This document shows, one piece after another, positions 32,373-41,224 of a DNA stretch of 64,000 nt; positions within the stretch are counted from its first letter, which is position 1; every line of letters starts with the position of its first letter. The stretch is taken from assembly GCF_003049645.1 (NCBI RefSeq), contig NZ_PYWK01000001.1, positions 1,333,487 through 1,397,486 of the forward strand, written 5' to 3'. The stretch is from Metasolibacillus fluoroglycofenilyticus (GTDB lineage: Bacteria > Bacillota > Bacilli > Bacillales_A > Planococcaceae). The notes under the pieces were generated by a model. It ran no database searches. It saw nothing but the letters and a program-made list of their open reading frames with translations, and was not told the origin of the DNA. Position numbers and translations under genes: made by a program.

Positions 32373-34271
32373 ATGAGTTCTATTAGTAAATGGCCTAAAC
32401 ATTCAATTTTAGCTTTTGCAATTATTGCTACATGGATTAAAACAGTGATTGTGTATCAAACAAGCTTTGATATGAAAATTGAAAATGCGATGCAATATTT
32501 TATTTTATGGATTAATCCAATTAGCTTTTTATTAATTGCCTACGGATTATCACTATTTTTTAAGAAATCGACTACTCGTAATCGTTATATTTTAATTATG
32601 AGTTTAATCTTGTCGATTGTGTTGTACGGAAACGTTGCATTTTACCGTTTCTACAATGACTTTATTACATTACCAGTATTGTTCCAGACGAGCAATTTTG
32701 GTGATTTAGGAACATCTGCATTAGCTATTATTAATGTTTGGGATATTTTCTACTTTATCGACGTTATTTTTATTGCTATTTTATTGAAATTTGCTCCGAA
32801 ATTAAACGGGCAATTAACTATTCGTAAAGATGTGCGCCATGCTTACTTTGTGCTAGCGGCAGCAATGCTTTTATTAAATTTAGGACTTGCTGAAACAGAG
32901 CGCCCACAGCTTTTAACACGCAGCTTTGACCGCGAATTATTAGTGAAAAATATCGGTACGTATAACTATCATTTATATGATATTTATATTCAATCAAAGT
33001 CTTCGGCACAGCGAGCGCTAGCTGATGGCAGTGAGCTTGTTGAAGTAAACAACTATGTACGTGCAAATCAGGCAGAACCAAACCCTGAGATGTTTGGTAA
33101 ATATGCTGGGCGCAATTTAATTGTTGTGTCGCTTGAATCATTGCAAAACTTTGTTATTAATAATGATATGAATGGCCAAGAAGTCACACCATTTTTAAAC
33201 TCGTTGACGCGAGATAAGGATACGTATTATTTTAATAATTTCTATCATCAAACAGGGTTAGGGAAAACATCTGACTCGGAGTTTATTTTAGAAAACTCCT
33301 TATTTGGTCTAGGACGAGGTGCAGTATTCTTTACACATGGTGGTAACACGTATAATTCAATGGCAGAACGCCTAGGAGATAACGGTTACTTTACAAATGT
33401 CATGCATCCAAATAATAAATCATTTTGGAATCGTGATATGATTTACCAGTCATTAAATATTCAAAAGTTTTATGATGTCAATTCGTATGAGGTTGGCGAA
33501 GGTGAGGCAGTAAACTGGGGGATGAAGGATGTTCCGTTCTTCCAACAATCAGTACAGCATATGACTGAAATGCCACAGCCGTTTTATTCACGTCTAATTA
33601 CATTGACAAACCATTACCCATTCTATCTTGATCCAGAAGATATAATGATTGATGAGTATACGTCCAATTCGGGTACATTAAACCGCTATTTCCAGACGGT
33701 TCGTTATATGGATGAGGCATTAAAGGTATTTTTCGATGATTTAAAGGAAAAAGGCTTATATGATAATTCCATTATCGTCATGTATGGTGACCACTACGGT
33801 ATTTCGGAAAACCATAATAAAGCGATGGCTATGTATTTAGAAAAGGAAGAGATTACGCCTTACGACAGCGCATTATTACAATCTGTTCCATTATTTATTC
33901 ATATTCCAGGTGCAAATGATGGGCAGGTAATGGAAACGGCTGCGGGTCAAATTGATTTACGTCCTACGATTTTACACTTACTAGGTATTGATACGTCGAA
34001 GGATATGCAACTTGGTGCAGACCTATTCTCAGAGGACCATGAGGACTTTGTGATTTTCCGTGATGGTCGCTTTATTACAGACAAAGTAGTCTATGCAAGT
34101 GATGTATGCTATGACAAAGCTACTGGCGAGCAAATTGATATCACCGCTTGTGAGCCATTAATAGAGAGCGCGGCAACTGAATTAGGTTATTCTGATGCGA
34201 TTATTAATGGAGATTTATTGCGTTTTTATGATGCACAGACAGGTAATTTGATACGAGACTCAGTGAAATAA
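32373..34271 (+). CDS. ltaS: Lipoteichoic acid synthase (LtaS family)
   Basis: 632 residues. Five N-terminal membrane segments (to about residue 165) are followed by an extracellular sulfatase-like domain: VVSLESLQNFVI (metal Glu), the nucleophile region GLGKTSDSEF (catalytic Thr), FYSRLITLTNHYPF, and YGDHYGISENHN (metal Asp/His). LtaS polymerises glycerol-phosphate from phosphatidylglycerol onto the glycolipid anchor. Length fits the family (B. subtilis LtaS 649 aa). Single gene. Which of several paralogues (ltaS, yfnI, yqgS) it is cannot be told from sequence alone; position favours YqgS. Confidence 0.9.
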   Translation: MSSISKWPKHSILAFAIIATWIKTVIVYQTSFDMKIENAMQYFILWINPISFLLIAYGLSLFFKKSTTRNRYILIMSLILSIVLYGNVAFYRFYNDFITLPVLFQTSNFGDLGTSALAIINVWDIFYFIDVIFIAILLKFAPKLNGQLTIRKDVRHAYFVLAAAMLLLNLGLAETERPQLLTRSFDRELLVKNIGTYNYHLYDIYIQSKSSAQRALADGSELVEVNNYVRANQAEPNPEMFGKYAGRNLIVVSLESLQNFVINNDMNGQEVTPFLNSLTRDKDTYYFNNFYHQTGLGKTSDSEFILENSLFGLGRGAVFFTHGGNTYNSMAERLGDNGYFTNVMHPNNKSFWNRDMIYQSLNIQKFYDVNSYEVGEGEAVNWGMKDVPFFQQSVQHMTEMPQPFYSRLITLTNHYPFYLDPEDIMIDEYTSNSGTLNRYFQTVRYMDEALKVFFDDLKEKGLYDNSIIVMYGDHYGISENHNKAMAMYLEKEEITPYDSALLQSVPLFIHIPGANDGQVMETAAGQIDLRPTILHLLGIDTSKDMQLGADLFSEDHEDFVIFRDGRFITDKVVYASDVCYDKATGEQIDITACEPLIESAATELGYSDAIINGDLLRFYDAQTGNLIRDSVK

Positions 34272-34280
34272 AGATAAGTG

Positions 34281-34324
34281 GGGCGTCCCAAAAGCAGTGT
34301 ATTACCTGCTTTTAGGACGCCTTT
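34281..34324 (+). terminator. Hairpin terminator after ltaS
   Basis: GGCGTCCCAAAAGCAG pairs with CTGCTTTTAGGACGCC, followed by TTTATT. The same TCCCAAAA word ends the repeat element at 52,695. Confidence 0.75.
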
Positions 34325-34468
34325 ATTGATGTTCATTAAAGGATTAGCTAGACAAAATAGAAAAGGATTTCTTTGGAGATAGAATAAACGCCAGGGTTAG
34401 CGACCTTCTTTTGAATCTAACTTCTTTCAGCAATGGCTTTAGGTTAGCTTGATAAATCGGAAAATAAA

Positions 34469-34512
34469 TAAAAAGACGAGCTATACCGTTGTGAAACGGC
34501 AGCTCGTCCTCT
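34469..34512. terminator. Terminator of the DUF2759 gene (minus strand)
   Basis: GACGAGCT / AGCTCGTC stem with an internal CCGTT/AACGG arm, flanked on the left by TTTTTATT when read on the minus strand. Confidence 0.75.
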
Positions 34513-34521
34513 TATTAGCTA

Positions 34522-34701
34522 TTAGTGAAGTTTTGGTGGGTATCCAGCGTTAAGAACAGTCATGACAACAAACCATCCGAAGATTGCTGCTGCACCTAGG
34601 TTGAAAACAATACCTAGAAGATTTTTTTCTTTAATTGCTTGGAATGTACCAACTACGGCAAAAATAGCTACTAAACCGAAAATAACCATTAATAAGTTCA
34701 T
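34522..34701 (-). CDS. yqgW: DUF2759 small membrane protein (YqgW-like)
   Basis: 59 residues from the ATG at 34,701, which has AAAGGAGTGTC just upstream; longer starts have none. Two membrane helices (MNLLMVIFGLVAIFAVVGTF and LLGIVFNLGAAAIFGWFVVM). Convergent position before yqgX matches B. subtilis. Function unknown. Confidence 0.82.
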   Translation of the reverse strand: MNLLMVIFGLVAIFAVVGTFQAIKEKNLLGIVFNLGAAAIFGWFVVMTVLNAGYPPKLH

Positions 34702-34856
34702 TAAAAAGACACTCCTTTCGACATCAGAAAATGAATGTCGCAAACAATATTCCTCTTCTATTGTAAATCTTATTATACCTTTTGTCGAGCGGAAAAAGTG
34801 ACGTTTGTTTGAACTTCGTATACAATTTAGAATGAATCGAATGGAGGTTTTCTATT

Positions 34857-35504
34857 ATGAAGTTGAGTACTCGTACATATCCGCTTGGTCCTATTCAAAC
34901 AAATTGTTATATTGTGAGCAATAGCGAGAAGCAATGCCTAATTTTTGACCCAGGTGAAGAAGGGGAGCGCTTAATTCGTGAAATTAAAGCAAACCAATTA
35001 AAACCAGTAGCCATTTTTTTAACGCATACACATTTTGACCATATTGGCGCAGTTAATGAGGTGCGTGATGCATTTAATATACCTGTTTACGTCCATGAAA
35101 AAGAGGTAGATTGGCTAGCTGATCCGATGAAAAATGGCTCAGGTAAATATGCTGAATTACCGAACTATGTTGTAAATGCACCGAAAGAGGAACATATTAT
35201 TCGACAAGAGCAAGTGTTTAATATTGCAGACTTTACATTCAAGGCAGTATTTACACCAGGGCATTCCCCAGGCAGTATCTCCTATATATTTGAAGAGGAT
35301 GGCTTTGCGATTGTAGGAGACACATTATTTGAGGGCAGCATTGGACGTACGGATTTAATTGCTGGTTCAATGCCAGTGCTGTTAAAGTCTATTCATGATA
35401 AGCTACTCACATTGGCGGAGGACACGATTATTTATCCGGGTCATGGAAATTATACGACACCTGCTGCCGAAATGGAAATGAACCCATTTTTGAATGGCTT
35501 TTAA
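34857..35504 (+). CDS. yqgX: MBL-fold metallohydrolase YqgX
   Basis: 215 residues. Metallo-beta-lactamase fold with the zinc motif THTHFDHIG, then H in TPGHSPGS, D in VGDTLFEGSIGRTDL and H in YPGHGNYT: the glyoxalase II-like subgroup. It probably cleaves a thioester of bacillithiol or a related thiol. Monocistronic, closed by a bidirectional terminator shared with yqgY. Confidence 0.9.
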   Translation: MKLSTRTYPLGPIQTNCYIVSNSEKQCLIFDPGEEGERLIREIKANQLKPVAIFLTHTHFDHIGAVNEVRDAFNIPVYVHEKEVDWLADPMKNGSGKYAELPNYVVNAPKEEHIIRQEQVFNIADFTFKAVFTPGHSPGSISYIFEEDGFAIVGDTLFEGSIGRTDLIAGSMPVLLKSIHDKLLTLAEDTIIYPGHGNYTTPAAEMEMNPFLNGF

Positions 35505-35510
35505 ATAATA

Positions 35511-35550
35511 AAAAAGCGTGGACGAAGTAATTTTACTTTGCCCACGCTTA
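35511..35550. terminator. Bidirectional terminator between yqgX and yqgY
   Basis: AAGCGTGG / CCACGCTT stem with flanking A and T runs, between convergent genes. Confidence 0.8.
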
Positions 35551-35560
35551 AATGTTGTGA

Positions 35561-35803
35561 TTAATGTCCTCCACCAGGTACGTGCATAAATGTTGTGTAA
35601 TATGTGAAACCTGCGAAGAAAATAGTTAAATAAGCACCGAAAATGTACATATACATGCGCTCTGAAAGGTTTAAAAAGCCTAATAATAAGAATAAACCAG
35701 TATTACCTACGAATAATAGCGAAACCTCGTACATTCCACCTAAGTAGAACATAATAGCGAAAACACCCGTCCAGAATGCCATAACTTTATACATATTGCT
35801 CAT
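35561..35803 (-). CDS. yqgY: DUF2626 membrane protein YqgY
   Basis: 80 residues from ATG 35,803 (RBS GAAGGAGGGGAA). Three membrane helices and a C-terminal MHVPGGGH, typical of DUF2626. Conserved in Bacillaceae next to yqgX; function unknown. Confidence 0.9.
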   Translation of the reverse strand: MSNMYKVMAFWTGVFAIMFYLGGMYEVSLLFVGNTGLFLLLGFLNLSERMYMYIFGAYLTIFFAGFTYYTTFMHVPGGGH

Positions 35804-36099
35804 GTGTAATTCCCCTCCTTCTATATACAAATACAATCTTCTCCAATCCATTATAAATGATTTCACTGAAGAAAGTAAACTGGAACTTCCACTTTCTTTG
35901 TGACAAAGCAGTGTACATTTTTTCTAAAATGCAAAAGTAATTGTAATAGTTAATTTTTTTAAAAAAAGATTAATGGAAACGTTGATTTTTTCTAAATAAA
36001 TGAAGGACAATGTTAGTTTGTCAATGCTTTTCCGTCGATTCAAACATATAGTGAAAAAGTAGATTACACCTCGGCTAACTCTAGTCCAAATTTTTTTGA

Positions 36100-36340
36100 G
36101 CTGTTTGGTGTAGGTTAACCTAAAACCGTCATGACATGCGTCGACGGTTATTTGACCCGCATCACACAGGCATCTCTTCAAATCTGTGACATCCGCAGGA
36201 GTACGGTGTTGGCGTGGTCTTTGGATTACCAGCGTGCGTCCTGCTACCCATACATTTATCTTTCCACCAATAGAGGTGGGAGACTTCTCTATTTGTCACT
36301 TCGCTTTCGATACAAAAATTTGCTCCTACAATAAACTATC
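36100..36340 (-). repeat. Dispersed structured repeat, copy 2
   Basis: Read on the minus strand: TTTTGTATCGAAAGC, a stem TCCCACCTCTATTGGTGGA, then further small hairpins and TGACGGTTTTAGGTTAACC. The first half matches 4,132-4,232, the second half matches the end of 47,672-47,822. This occupies most of the 35,804-36,518 gap; no gene is seen there. Confidence 0.6.
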
Positions 36341-36426
36341 ACCATCCTCATCGCAAAAAACATAAAGAAGTTAAACCTTTAATAAAAAATAGCGAAATTT
36401 GAAATATTGCTATAAAAAAATAGGTC

Positions 36427-36479
36427 AAAAATTTATTTTGCTCAAACCGCTTTTCGAATGTATTTTCTCCTACTATAAT
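36427..36479 (+). promoter_or_regulatory. comG promoter with possible ComK box
   Basis: AAAA-N5-TTTT at 36,427-36,439 is one ComK AT-box; a second, poorer box (AAACCGCTTTT) follows, and a -10 TATAAT lies at 36,474-36,479. ComK control of comG is established in B. subtilis; here it is a prediction. Confidence 0.45.
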
Positions 36480-36518
36480 TGCGCTAAGATAGCTAGTTAG
36501 TGAAAAATCGAAAGAGAG

Positions 36519-37538
36519 GTGTGTTGTATAGAAACAGAATCGATTGTTGTGAGAAAAAGTGAGCAATTGATAGAAGAAGCATTGGCATTTAGCGCATCCG
36601 ATATTCATTTATCCCCAACAAATGACCGCTACAGCGTAGTATTTCGCAAATATGGCAAAATGCATGTAAAAGGTGAGTTACCTCAAGAAATAGCTACAAG
36701 AATTATTACGTACTATAAATTTTTATCTGCACTTGATATAAGTGAAAAGCGCAAACCTCAAAGTGGCGCATTTCAAAAAGAATTTGAACAAACCGTTTTT
36801 GCGTTTCGAATATCGACATTGCCTTCCGTGCTAGGGAAGGAGAGCTTAGTTATTCGTATTTTAAAACAGAATATGACATTACCACTTGCAGAGCTAAGCT
36901 ATGACATAAAGATGGCTAGAAAAATTGAACAGCTTGTGCAAAATAGACAAGGGCTCCTGCTTTTTTGTGGTGCGACAGGAACAGGTAAATCGACATCTCT
37001 CTACTCTTTAATTCATTATTGCTGTACTGAGTTAAAACGTCATGTCATTTCATTGGAGGACCCAGTCGAGAAAAATCATGAACAAATTATCCAAATACAG
37101 GTGAATGAACGTGCAGGGGTAACCTATGCGGAAGGGTTGCGAGCAATTTTGCGGCACTCTCCTGATGTCATTATGATAGGTGAAATTCGCGATGCTGAAA
37201 CAGCGGAAATTGCTATTCAAGCCGCACTTAGTGGTCATTTAGTATTATCCACTGTTCATGCTAAAAATACAGTTAACTGCCTATATCGGTTAATGGATTT
37301 AGGTGTATCGCTAGATGAATTGCGACAAGCTACGGTTGGCATTATCGCCCAAACGCTCGTTGAAACAAAAGTAGAGGATGGCCGCAAAGCAATTTTCGAG
37401 CTTTTAAGCGATGTTCATTTATACGAGGCATTTGTTGCTATTGCACATGGGGAGGCTTATTCACTCCACTATCATCACACGCTCGAACATCAAAGATACC
37501 AAGTGGAAGGGTCGCCCTATGCACGTTTCACGCATTAA
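36519..37538 (+). CDS. comGA: Competence pseudopilus ATPase ComGA
   Basis: 339 residues. GspE/PilB-type secretion ATPase: N-terminal ASDIHLSP, Walker A GATGTGKST, Asp box LEDPVE, Walker B HSPDVIMIGEIRDAETAEIA, His box GHLVLSTVHA. Drives assembly of the competence pseudopilus for DNA uptake. First gene of comGA-comGG. Start is unclear: GTG 36,519 overlaps the purine-rich ribosome site GAAAGAGAGG; homologues usually begin close to the IETES segment, where only an ATA (36,528) exists. Confidence 0.93.
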   Translation: MCCIETESIVVRKSEQLIEEALAFSASDIHLSPTNDRYSVVFRKYGKMHVKGELPQEIATRIITYYKFLSALDISEKRKPQSGAFQKEFEQTVFAFRISTLPSVLGKESLVIRILKQNMTLPLAELSYDIKMARKIEQLVQNRQGLLLFCGATGTGKSTSLYSLIHYCCTELKRHVISLEDPVEKNHEQIIQIQVNERAGVTYAEGLRAILRHSPDVIMIGEIRDAETAEIAIQAALSGHLVLSTVHAKNTVNCLYRLMDLGVSLDELRQATVGIIAQTLVETKVEDGRKAIFELLSDVHLYEAFVAIAHGEAYSLHYHHTLEHQRYQVEGSPYARFTH

Positions 37539-38589
37539 TCATCGCTTCATGCAATGTGCTATTCGTCCGAAATTTCAAGTGAAGCGGTTGCCTGAGCTAA
37601 TCGAACGAATGAGTCAGCTACTTCAAGAAGGCTATACTTTTGCGGATTGTATTACAATGTTACTTCCTTATCATGTAAAGGATTGTGCGTACTGGCAAGA
37701 GCTAGTAGATGACTGTTTTCAAAAGGGGCAAAGTGTCACATTTATTTTGCGTCAATTAGGTGTAAAGTCAAGGTTTTTAATAGCGATTCAGTTGGCAGAA
37801 GCGACAGGTCAGCTTGCAAATACCCTTCAAATTATTGCGCAACAAATGCGATTTCAAGAAAAAATGAAGCTACGTTTTACGAAAATATTATTATACCCCG
37901 CACTGCTCTTTACTTTTATCATTTCATTATTCATAGCATTTCGGCTCTATTTTTTGCCAACAATTGAACAAATGCTATACTCAAGAACAATAAAAACTGA
38001 AAATACCACAATACAATGGACAAGATTTTTTCTTCATGTCCCAGATTACATTATAATTAGCGCATTTTGCCTCATTGTAATAACGGTCATTGCCTCGATT
38101 TATATCCGTCACAAGAGAGTAGATTTACAATTGTATATATTATTAAAAATACCAATATTAAGCTATTTTTGGACCTTACTGATGACGAGGCGGTTTGCAC
38201 GCTCATTAGGTGATTTATTAGTAAGTGGCATGTCATTACAGCAATCACTCCATTATTTGGAGCAACAAGACCTGCAACCACAGCTCAGCTATATTGCCAA
38301 GCGTATTGGCGCACGAATCATTTATGGCGATAGTTTAGCACAAACTGTTTTATTAATTGGTTTTTTCTTACCTCGATTCGAGCAATTTATCGAGCATGGC
38401 GAAAAAAGTGGGCTGCTCGGTCGAGAGTTGTTAATTTACGCTGAATTGCTTGATCAAAAGCTAGAAAATATTATACACAATACAATGCAGCTTATTCAGC
38501 CGATATTATTTTTAATCATTGCTGCATGCATTATCGCCGCCTATTTAAGCATTTTATTGCCGATGTATAAAATGCTCGAAGTCATTTGA
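37519..38589 (+). CDS. comGB: Competence pseudopilus membrane protein ComGB
   Basis: 356 residues from ATG 37,519, which overlaps the end of comGA and follows GGAAGGG. Two GspF/PilC-type domains, three membrane segments (near 130, 170 and the C-terminus IIAACIIAAYLSILLPMY) and the family motif GEKSGLLGRELLIYAELL. Inner-membrane platform of the pseudopilus. Confidence 0.92.
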   Translation: MHVSRINHRFMQCAIRPKFQVKRLPELIERMSQLLQEGYTFADCITMLLPYHVKDCAYWQELVDDCFQKGQSVTFILRQLGVKSRFLIAIQLAEATGQLANTLQIIAQQMRFQEKMKLRFTKILLYPALLFTFIISLFIAFRLYFLPTIEQMLYSRTIKTENTTIQWTRFFLHVPDYIIISAFCLIVITVIASIYIRHKRVDLQLYILLKIPILSYFWTLLMTRRFARSLGDLLVSGMSLQQSLHYLEQQDLQPQLSYIAKRIGARIIYGDSLAQTVLLIGFFLPRFEQFIEHGEKSGLLGRELLIYAELLDQKLENIIHNTMQLIQPILFLIIAACIIAAYLSILLPMYKMLEVI

Positions 38590-38611
38590 TTACACTAGGA
38601 GGGATGAAAAA

Positions 38612-38929
38612 TTGAAAAATGAAAAGGGCTTTACTTTAGTGGAAATGTTAGTTGTGCTGCTAATTGTTTCGATTCTTATTTTGGTAACTATACCAAATGT
38701 AACGAAGCATTTTGCGACCATTGATAGCAAGGGTTGTTCAGCTTATATGACGATGCTACAAGGGCAAGTTGAGGCGTATAAGATTGACCATATGACAACG
38801 CCAACTGTTACTGATTTGTTCAACGGGGAATACATCGAAAGTGAGGAGGCGAAATGTCCGAATGGCGAGCTTGTCACAATTAATGAGGAAGGGAAAGTAA
38901 TACTTGTAGGAAATAGTGAGGAAGGATGA
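38612..38929 (+). CDS. comGC: Major competence pseudopilin ComGC
   Basis: 105 residues from TTG 38,612 behind AGGAGGG. Prepilin peptidase site KNEKG|FTLVEMLVVLLIVSILILVTIPN, then a short soluble domain with two cysteines. ComGC is the main subunit of the pseudopilus, processed by ComC. Confidence 0.95.
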   Translation: MKNEKGFTLVEMLVVLLIVSILILVTIPNVTKHFATIDSKGCSAYMTMLQGQVEAYKIDHMTTPTVTDLFNGEYIESEEAKCPNGELVTINEEGKVILVGNSEEG

Positions 38930-39360
38930 GACGAAATGAGGATGGTTTTACTTTTATAGAAATGTTACTCGTCTTAGCAATTATATCCTTGCTTAGCTTT
39001 TTAACGCTTACTTTTTCTCTTCGACAAATGAAGCTTGATATTTATGAAAAAACGATACAGCAGTTTGAGCTTGATTTGCTGGAAATGCAAGCATTGTCAA
39101 TCAAAAATGGTTTGGCTACGAGGTGCTGGGTTAGGGAAGGAGAAGAATTACAATGCTTTCAACATTATGGTGAATTGCTTATTTCCCGCCACCTTCCAGA
39201 GGGGATTACTGCAAATATTTACACGACTAATACGCGAATTGAGTTTACTGGTTATGGAACAATTGTTAATTTTGGAAGAATAGAGTTTTTAATGGGAGAG
39301 AGGCGAATGATATTTTCAATTAATTTAGGAAAGGGGAGAATGCGTCTTCTTTCGCAATAA
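38926..39360 (+). CDS. comGD: Minor pseudopilin ComGD
   Basis: 144 residues. Prepilin motif RNEDG|FTFIEMLLVLAIISLLSF, soluble beta-rich domain. ATG overlaps the comGC stop. Ends GRMRLLSQ; the internal ATG 39,340 in this tail is preceded by AAAGGGGAG, apparently the ribosome site for comGE. Confidence 0.92.
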   Translation: MRRNEDGFTFIEMLLVLAIISLLSFLTLTFSLRQMKLDIYEKTIQQFELDLLEMQALSIKNGLATRCWVREGEELQCFQHYGELLISRHLPEGITANIYTTNTRIEFTGYGTIVNFGRIEFLMGERRMIFSINLGKGRMRLLSQ

Positions 39361-39652
39361 TCAAGGATTTTCAGTTGTTGATAGTTTGTTTGGTTTAGTT
39401 ATTATTTTTTGTTTAGCTAGCACGTTGTTGCCTATGTTAACTCATTTACAGGGGAATTTGGCTAATAAAAAAACAGAGCTCCATGCGAGTGAGGTTGCAT
39501 TAAATGGCGCTCGTATTGTACAGCTATACGGTATTACAAGTGGCGAAATGACCATTCAAAAAATACTTTATGCTTGGCATTATAGCGCTGGGGAAATATG
39601 TGTTGATTTTGATAATGTAAAGGGGCGTCGACAAAAATGTGTCGGCTTGTAA
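39329..39652 (+). CDS. comGE: Minor pseudopilin ComGE, start codon problematic
   Basis: The frame is open from 39,329 and encodes RNNQG|FSVVDSLFGLVIIFCLASTLLP, a clear pseudopilin leader and hydrophobic helix followed by a short domain (HASEVALNGARIVQLYG...YSAGEICVDFD). No ATG, GTG or TTG precedes the leader in this frame; the first is TTG 39,386, inside the membrane helix. The ATG with a good ribosome site (39,340) is out of frame by one base. Either a sequencing or real frameshift in CTTCTTTCG, recoding, or a rare start codon must be invoked. About 95-105 residues. Confidence 0.7.
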   Translation, partial: ERGECVFFRNNQGFSVVDSLFGLVIIFCLASTLLPMLTHLQGNLANKKTELHASEVALNGARIVQLYGITSGEMTIQKILYAWHYSAGEICVDFDNVKGRRQKCVGL

Positions 39653-40080
39653 AGCATATATCCACTCAGAAGGGCTTTACTTTTATGGAGGCTATATTTC
39701 AGCTTGGTGCTTTGCTTCTATTCGCCAAGCTTTTATTGTTCATTATCATATATATGTCGCCTCTTTATAAACATAATGCTACACAGGAAGCTAGATGGGA
39801 AATGTTTATTGCAGATTTGCAAAATTACATTGTGGCAGCCGATGAGGTTCACATACGCAATGGAGGGGCAGAAATACAAGTTGTCCAGGGAAGTTTAAAT
39901 CATTATATTAGCAAATCAAGTGAGACAATTCGTGTGCGCTTAAATTCAGGGAATGAAATTTTATTTGTAGGTGTTAGCTCTGTGCATTTTCAAAAAATAA
40001 ATAGCTATCTTGTGTTAAATGCACAATTGATGGATGGCTCAAAAGAGGAGCGAATATTTATTGTTCCACCTGAAAAATGA
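39637..40080 (+). CDS. comGF: Minor pseudopilin ComGF
   Basis: 147 residues. KHISTQKG|FTFMEAIFQLGALLLFAKLLLFI is the prepilin-type leader and helix; the soluble domain has the usual ComGF RWEMFIADLQNYI and RIFIVPPEK end. Overlaps comGE by a few codons, indicating translational coupling. Confidence 0.88.
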   Translation: MCRLVKHISTQKGFTFMEAIFQLGALLLFAKLLLFIIIYMSPLYKHNATQEARWEMFIADLQNYIVAADEVHIRNGGAEIQVVQGSLNHYISKSSETIRVRLNSGNEILFVGVSSVHFQKINSYLVLNAQLMDGSKEERIFIVPPEK

Positions 40081-40243
40081 ACGAGGGGCATTGTTTCCGA
40101 TAGCGATTATACTGCTATTTCTTATCGCAGGATTATGTATAACATATGCAGTAAATTATCAATCTAAGCTAAAAATTTATAATTCGTTGGAATTCGTCAA
40201 TGTTCGTGCTACGATAAACATACTAACGAAAATTGGTGAATAG
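40061..40243 (+). CDS. comGG: ComGG-like minor pseudopilin (short)
   Basis: 60 residues from TTG 40,061 (after AGAGGAG) or 69 from ATG 40,034. HLKNERGALFPIAIILLFLIAGLCITYAVNYQSKL shows the non-canonical leader and helix of ComGG. At half the usual length (about 120 residues in B. subtilis) only the membrane part and a stub remain, so it may be truncated. Confidence 0.65.
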   Translation: MFHLKNERGALFPIAIILLFLIAGLCITYAVNYQSKLKIYNSLEFVNVRATINILTKIGE

Positions 40244-40280
40244 ATTGAACTTGATTTTGATGTGATAAGAAGGTGAAGCA

Positions 40281-40814
40281 ATGCGCAAAATTTATTTAGT
40301 GGGCTTTATGGGCTGTGGTAAAAGCGCAATAGGTCGAAGGTTAAGCTTTTATTTGAAAATGCCTTACTATGATATGGACAAAGAAATTGTCAGACAGCAG
40401 GGGATGACGATACCAGAAATCTTCGAGAAGTATGGGGAGGCACACTTTCGGCGGTTGGAAACTGAATTTTTAGAGAACTTCCGCGATGAAGCGTGCATTA
40501 TTGCAACAGGTGGGGGCGTAGCTGTAAATGCGGAAAATCGTAAAATTATGCGTCGTACAGGCCTTGTGTTCTTCCTTGATGCAACCTTTGAAGATATATA
40601 TATGCGCATAAAAAATGATAAAAATCGTCCGATTGTACAAAGTTCTACAAAGGAACAGCTGCATCAGCTATATTTAGAGCGTCGGAAATTTTACAGAGAA
40701 GTAGGGCATATACAAGTATTAACTGCTGGGAGAACACTTCGTCTCATTGTGGAATATATAGGATTTCAAGTAAATCGCTTAAAAGGCGAACGAAATAATT
40801 TATATGTTCAATAA
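40281..40814 (+). CDS. aroK: Shikimate kinase
   Basis: 177 residues. Walker A GFMGCGKSAIGR, shikimate-binding D in YDMDKEI and the FRRLE and GGG motifs (IIATGGGVAV), lid KNDKNRPI. Phosphorylates shikimate in the aromatic amino acid pathway. Position right after comGG matches B. subtilis; yqzE is not seen in between. The C-terminal 20 residues are longer than in E. coli AroK. Confidence 0.93.
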   Translation: MRKIYLVGFMGCGKSAIGRRLSFYLKMPYYDMDKEIVRQQGMTIPEIFEKYGEAHFRRLETEFLENFRDEACIIATGGGVAVNAENRKIMRRTGLVFFLDATFEDIYMRIKNDKNRPIVQSSTKEQLHQLYLERRKFYREVGHIQVLTAGRTLRLIVEYIGFQVNRLKGERNNLYVQ

Positions 40815-40967
40815 TGTTCGTGTCTGGTTATAAAATTAAAAAATGATTGCGTTTTTATCACATCTAATGTTAGGATATGGCTTAGATAGTGTCTATTCTT
40901 TCAAAAAGATATGACGAAGTAGTTTGTAGTTGACAATCTATTTTAAAACATCATTACTGCGGATGAT

Positions 40968-41196
40968 TGTACGGGGAGAGAACGTGATGTGGCGTCGCCG
41001 AAGGAGCAAGTAGCAAAGCTATGAATCTCTCAGGCAAAAAGACTCGTACAGGACGCAACTCTGGAGAGTGCTTCTTATTTACCTAAGTAGCCACCAAAGG
41101 GGAAAGCCTATTATGTGAAATGATTCAATAATAGGTGTAACTTTCAGGTGCAAGGACAGAGAATTCCAAATACAAGGGATTCGTCTGTCTTTTTTG
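40968..41196 (+). ncRNA. Tandem glycine riboswitch with terminator
   Basis: Aptamer 1 (about 40,968-41,070: GGGGAGAG...CGCCGAAGGAGCAA...AATCTCTCAGGCAAAAAGAC...CTCTGGAGAG) is linked to aptamer 2 (about 41,075-41,160: CACCAAAGGGGAAAGCC...AACTTTCAGGTGCAAGGACAGAG). The expression platform is a hairpin (GACAGAGAATTCC / GGGATTCGTCTGTC) with TTTTTT. In B. subtilis glycine binding prevents termination and turns on gcvT; the same layout here. Confidence 0.95.
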
Positions 41197-41224
41197 ATGT
41201 AATTAATGTGAGGAGGAACGTGGA

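Noticed and set aside
36131-36334. 67-codon ORF between yqgY and comGA
   Set aside because: Falls inside the structured repeat and has no ribosome site.
39386-39652. comGE starting at TTG 39,386
   Set aside because: This would remove the prepilin peptidase site, which is clearly encoded upstream in the same frame.
40921-40960. Sigma-A promoter with TTGACA at 40,930 for the gcv operon
   Set aside because: The -35 is perfect but no acceptable -10 lies at 16-18 bases, so I did not list it.
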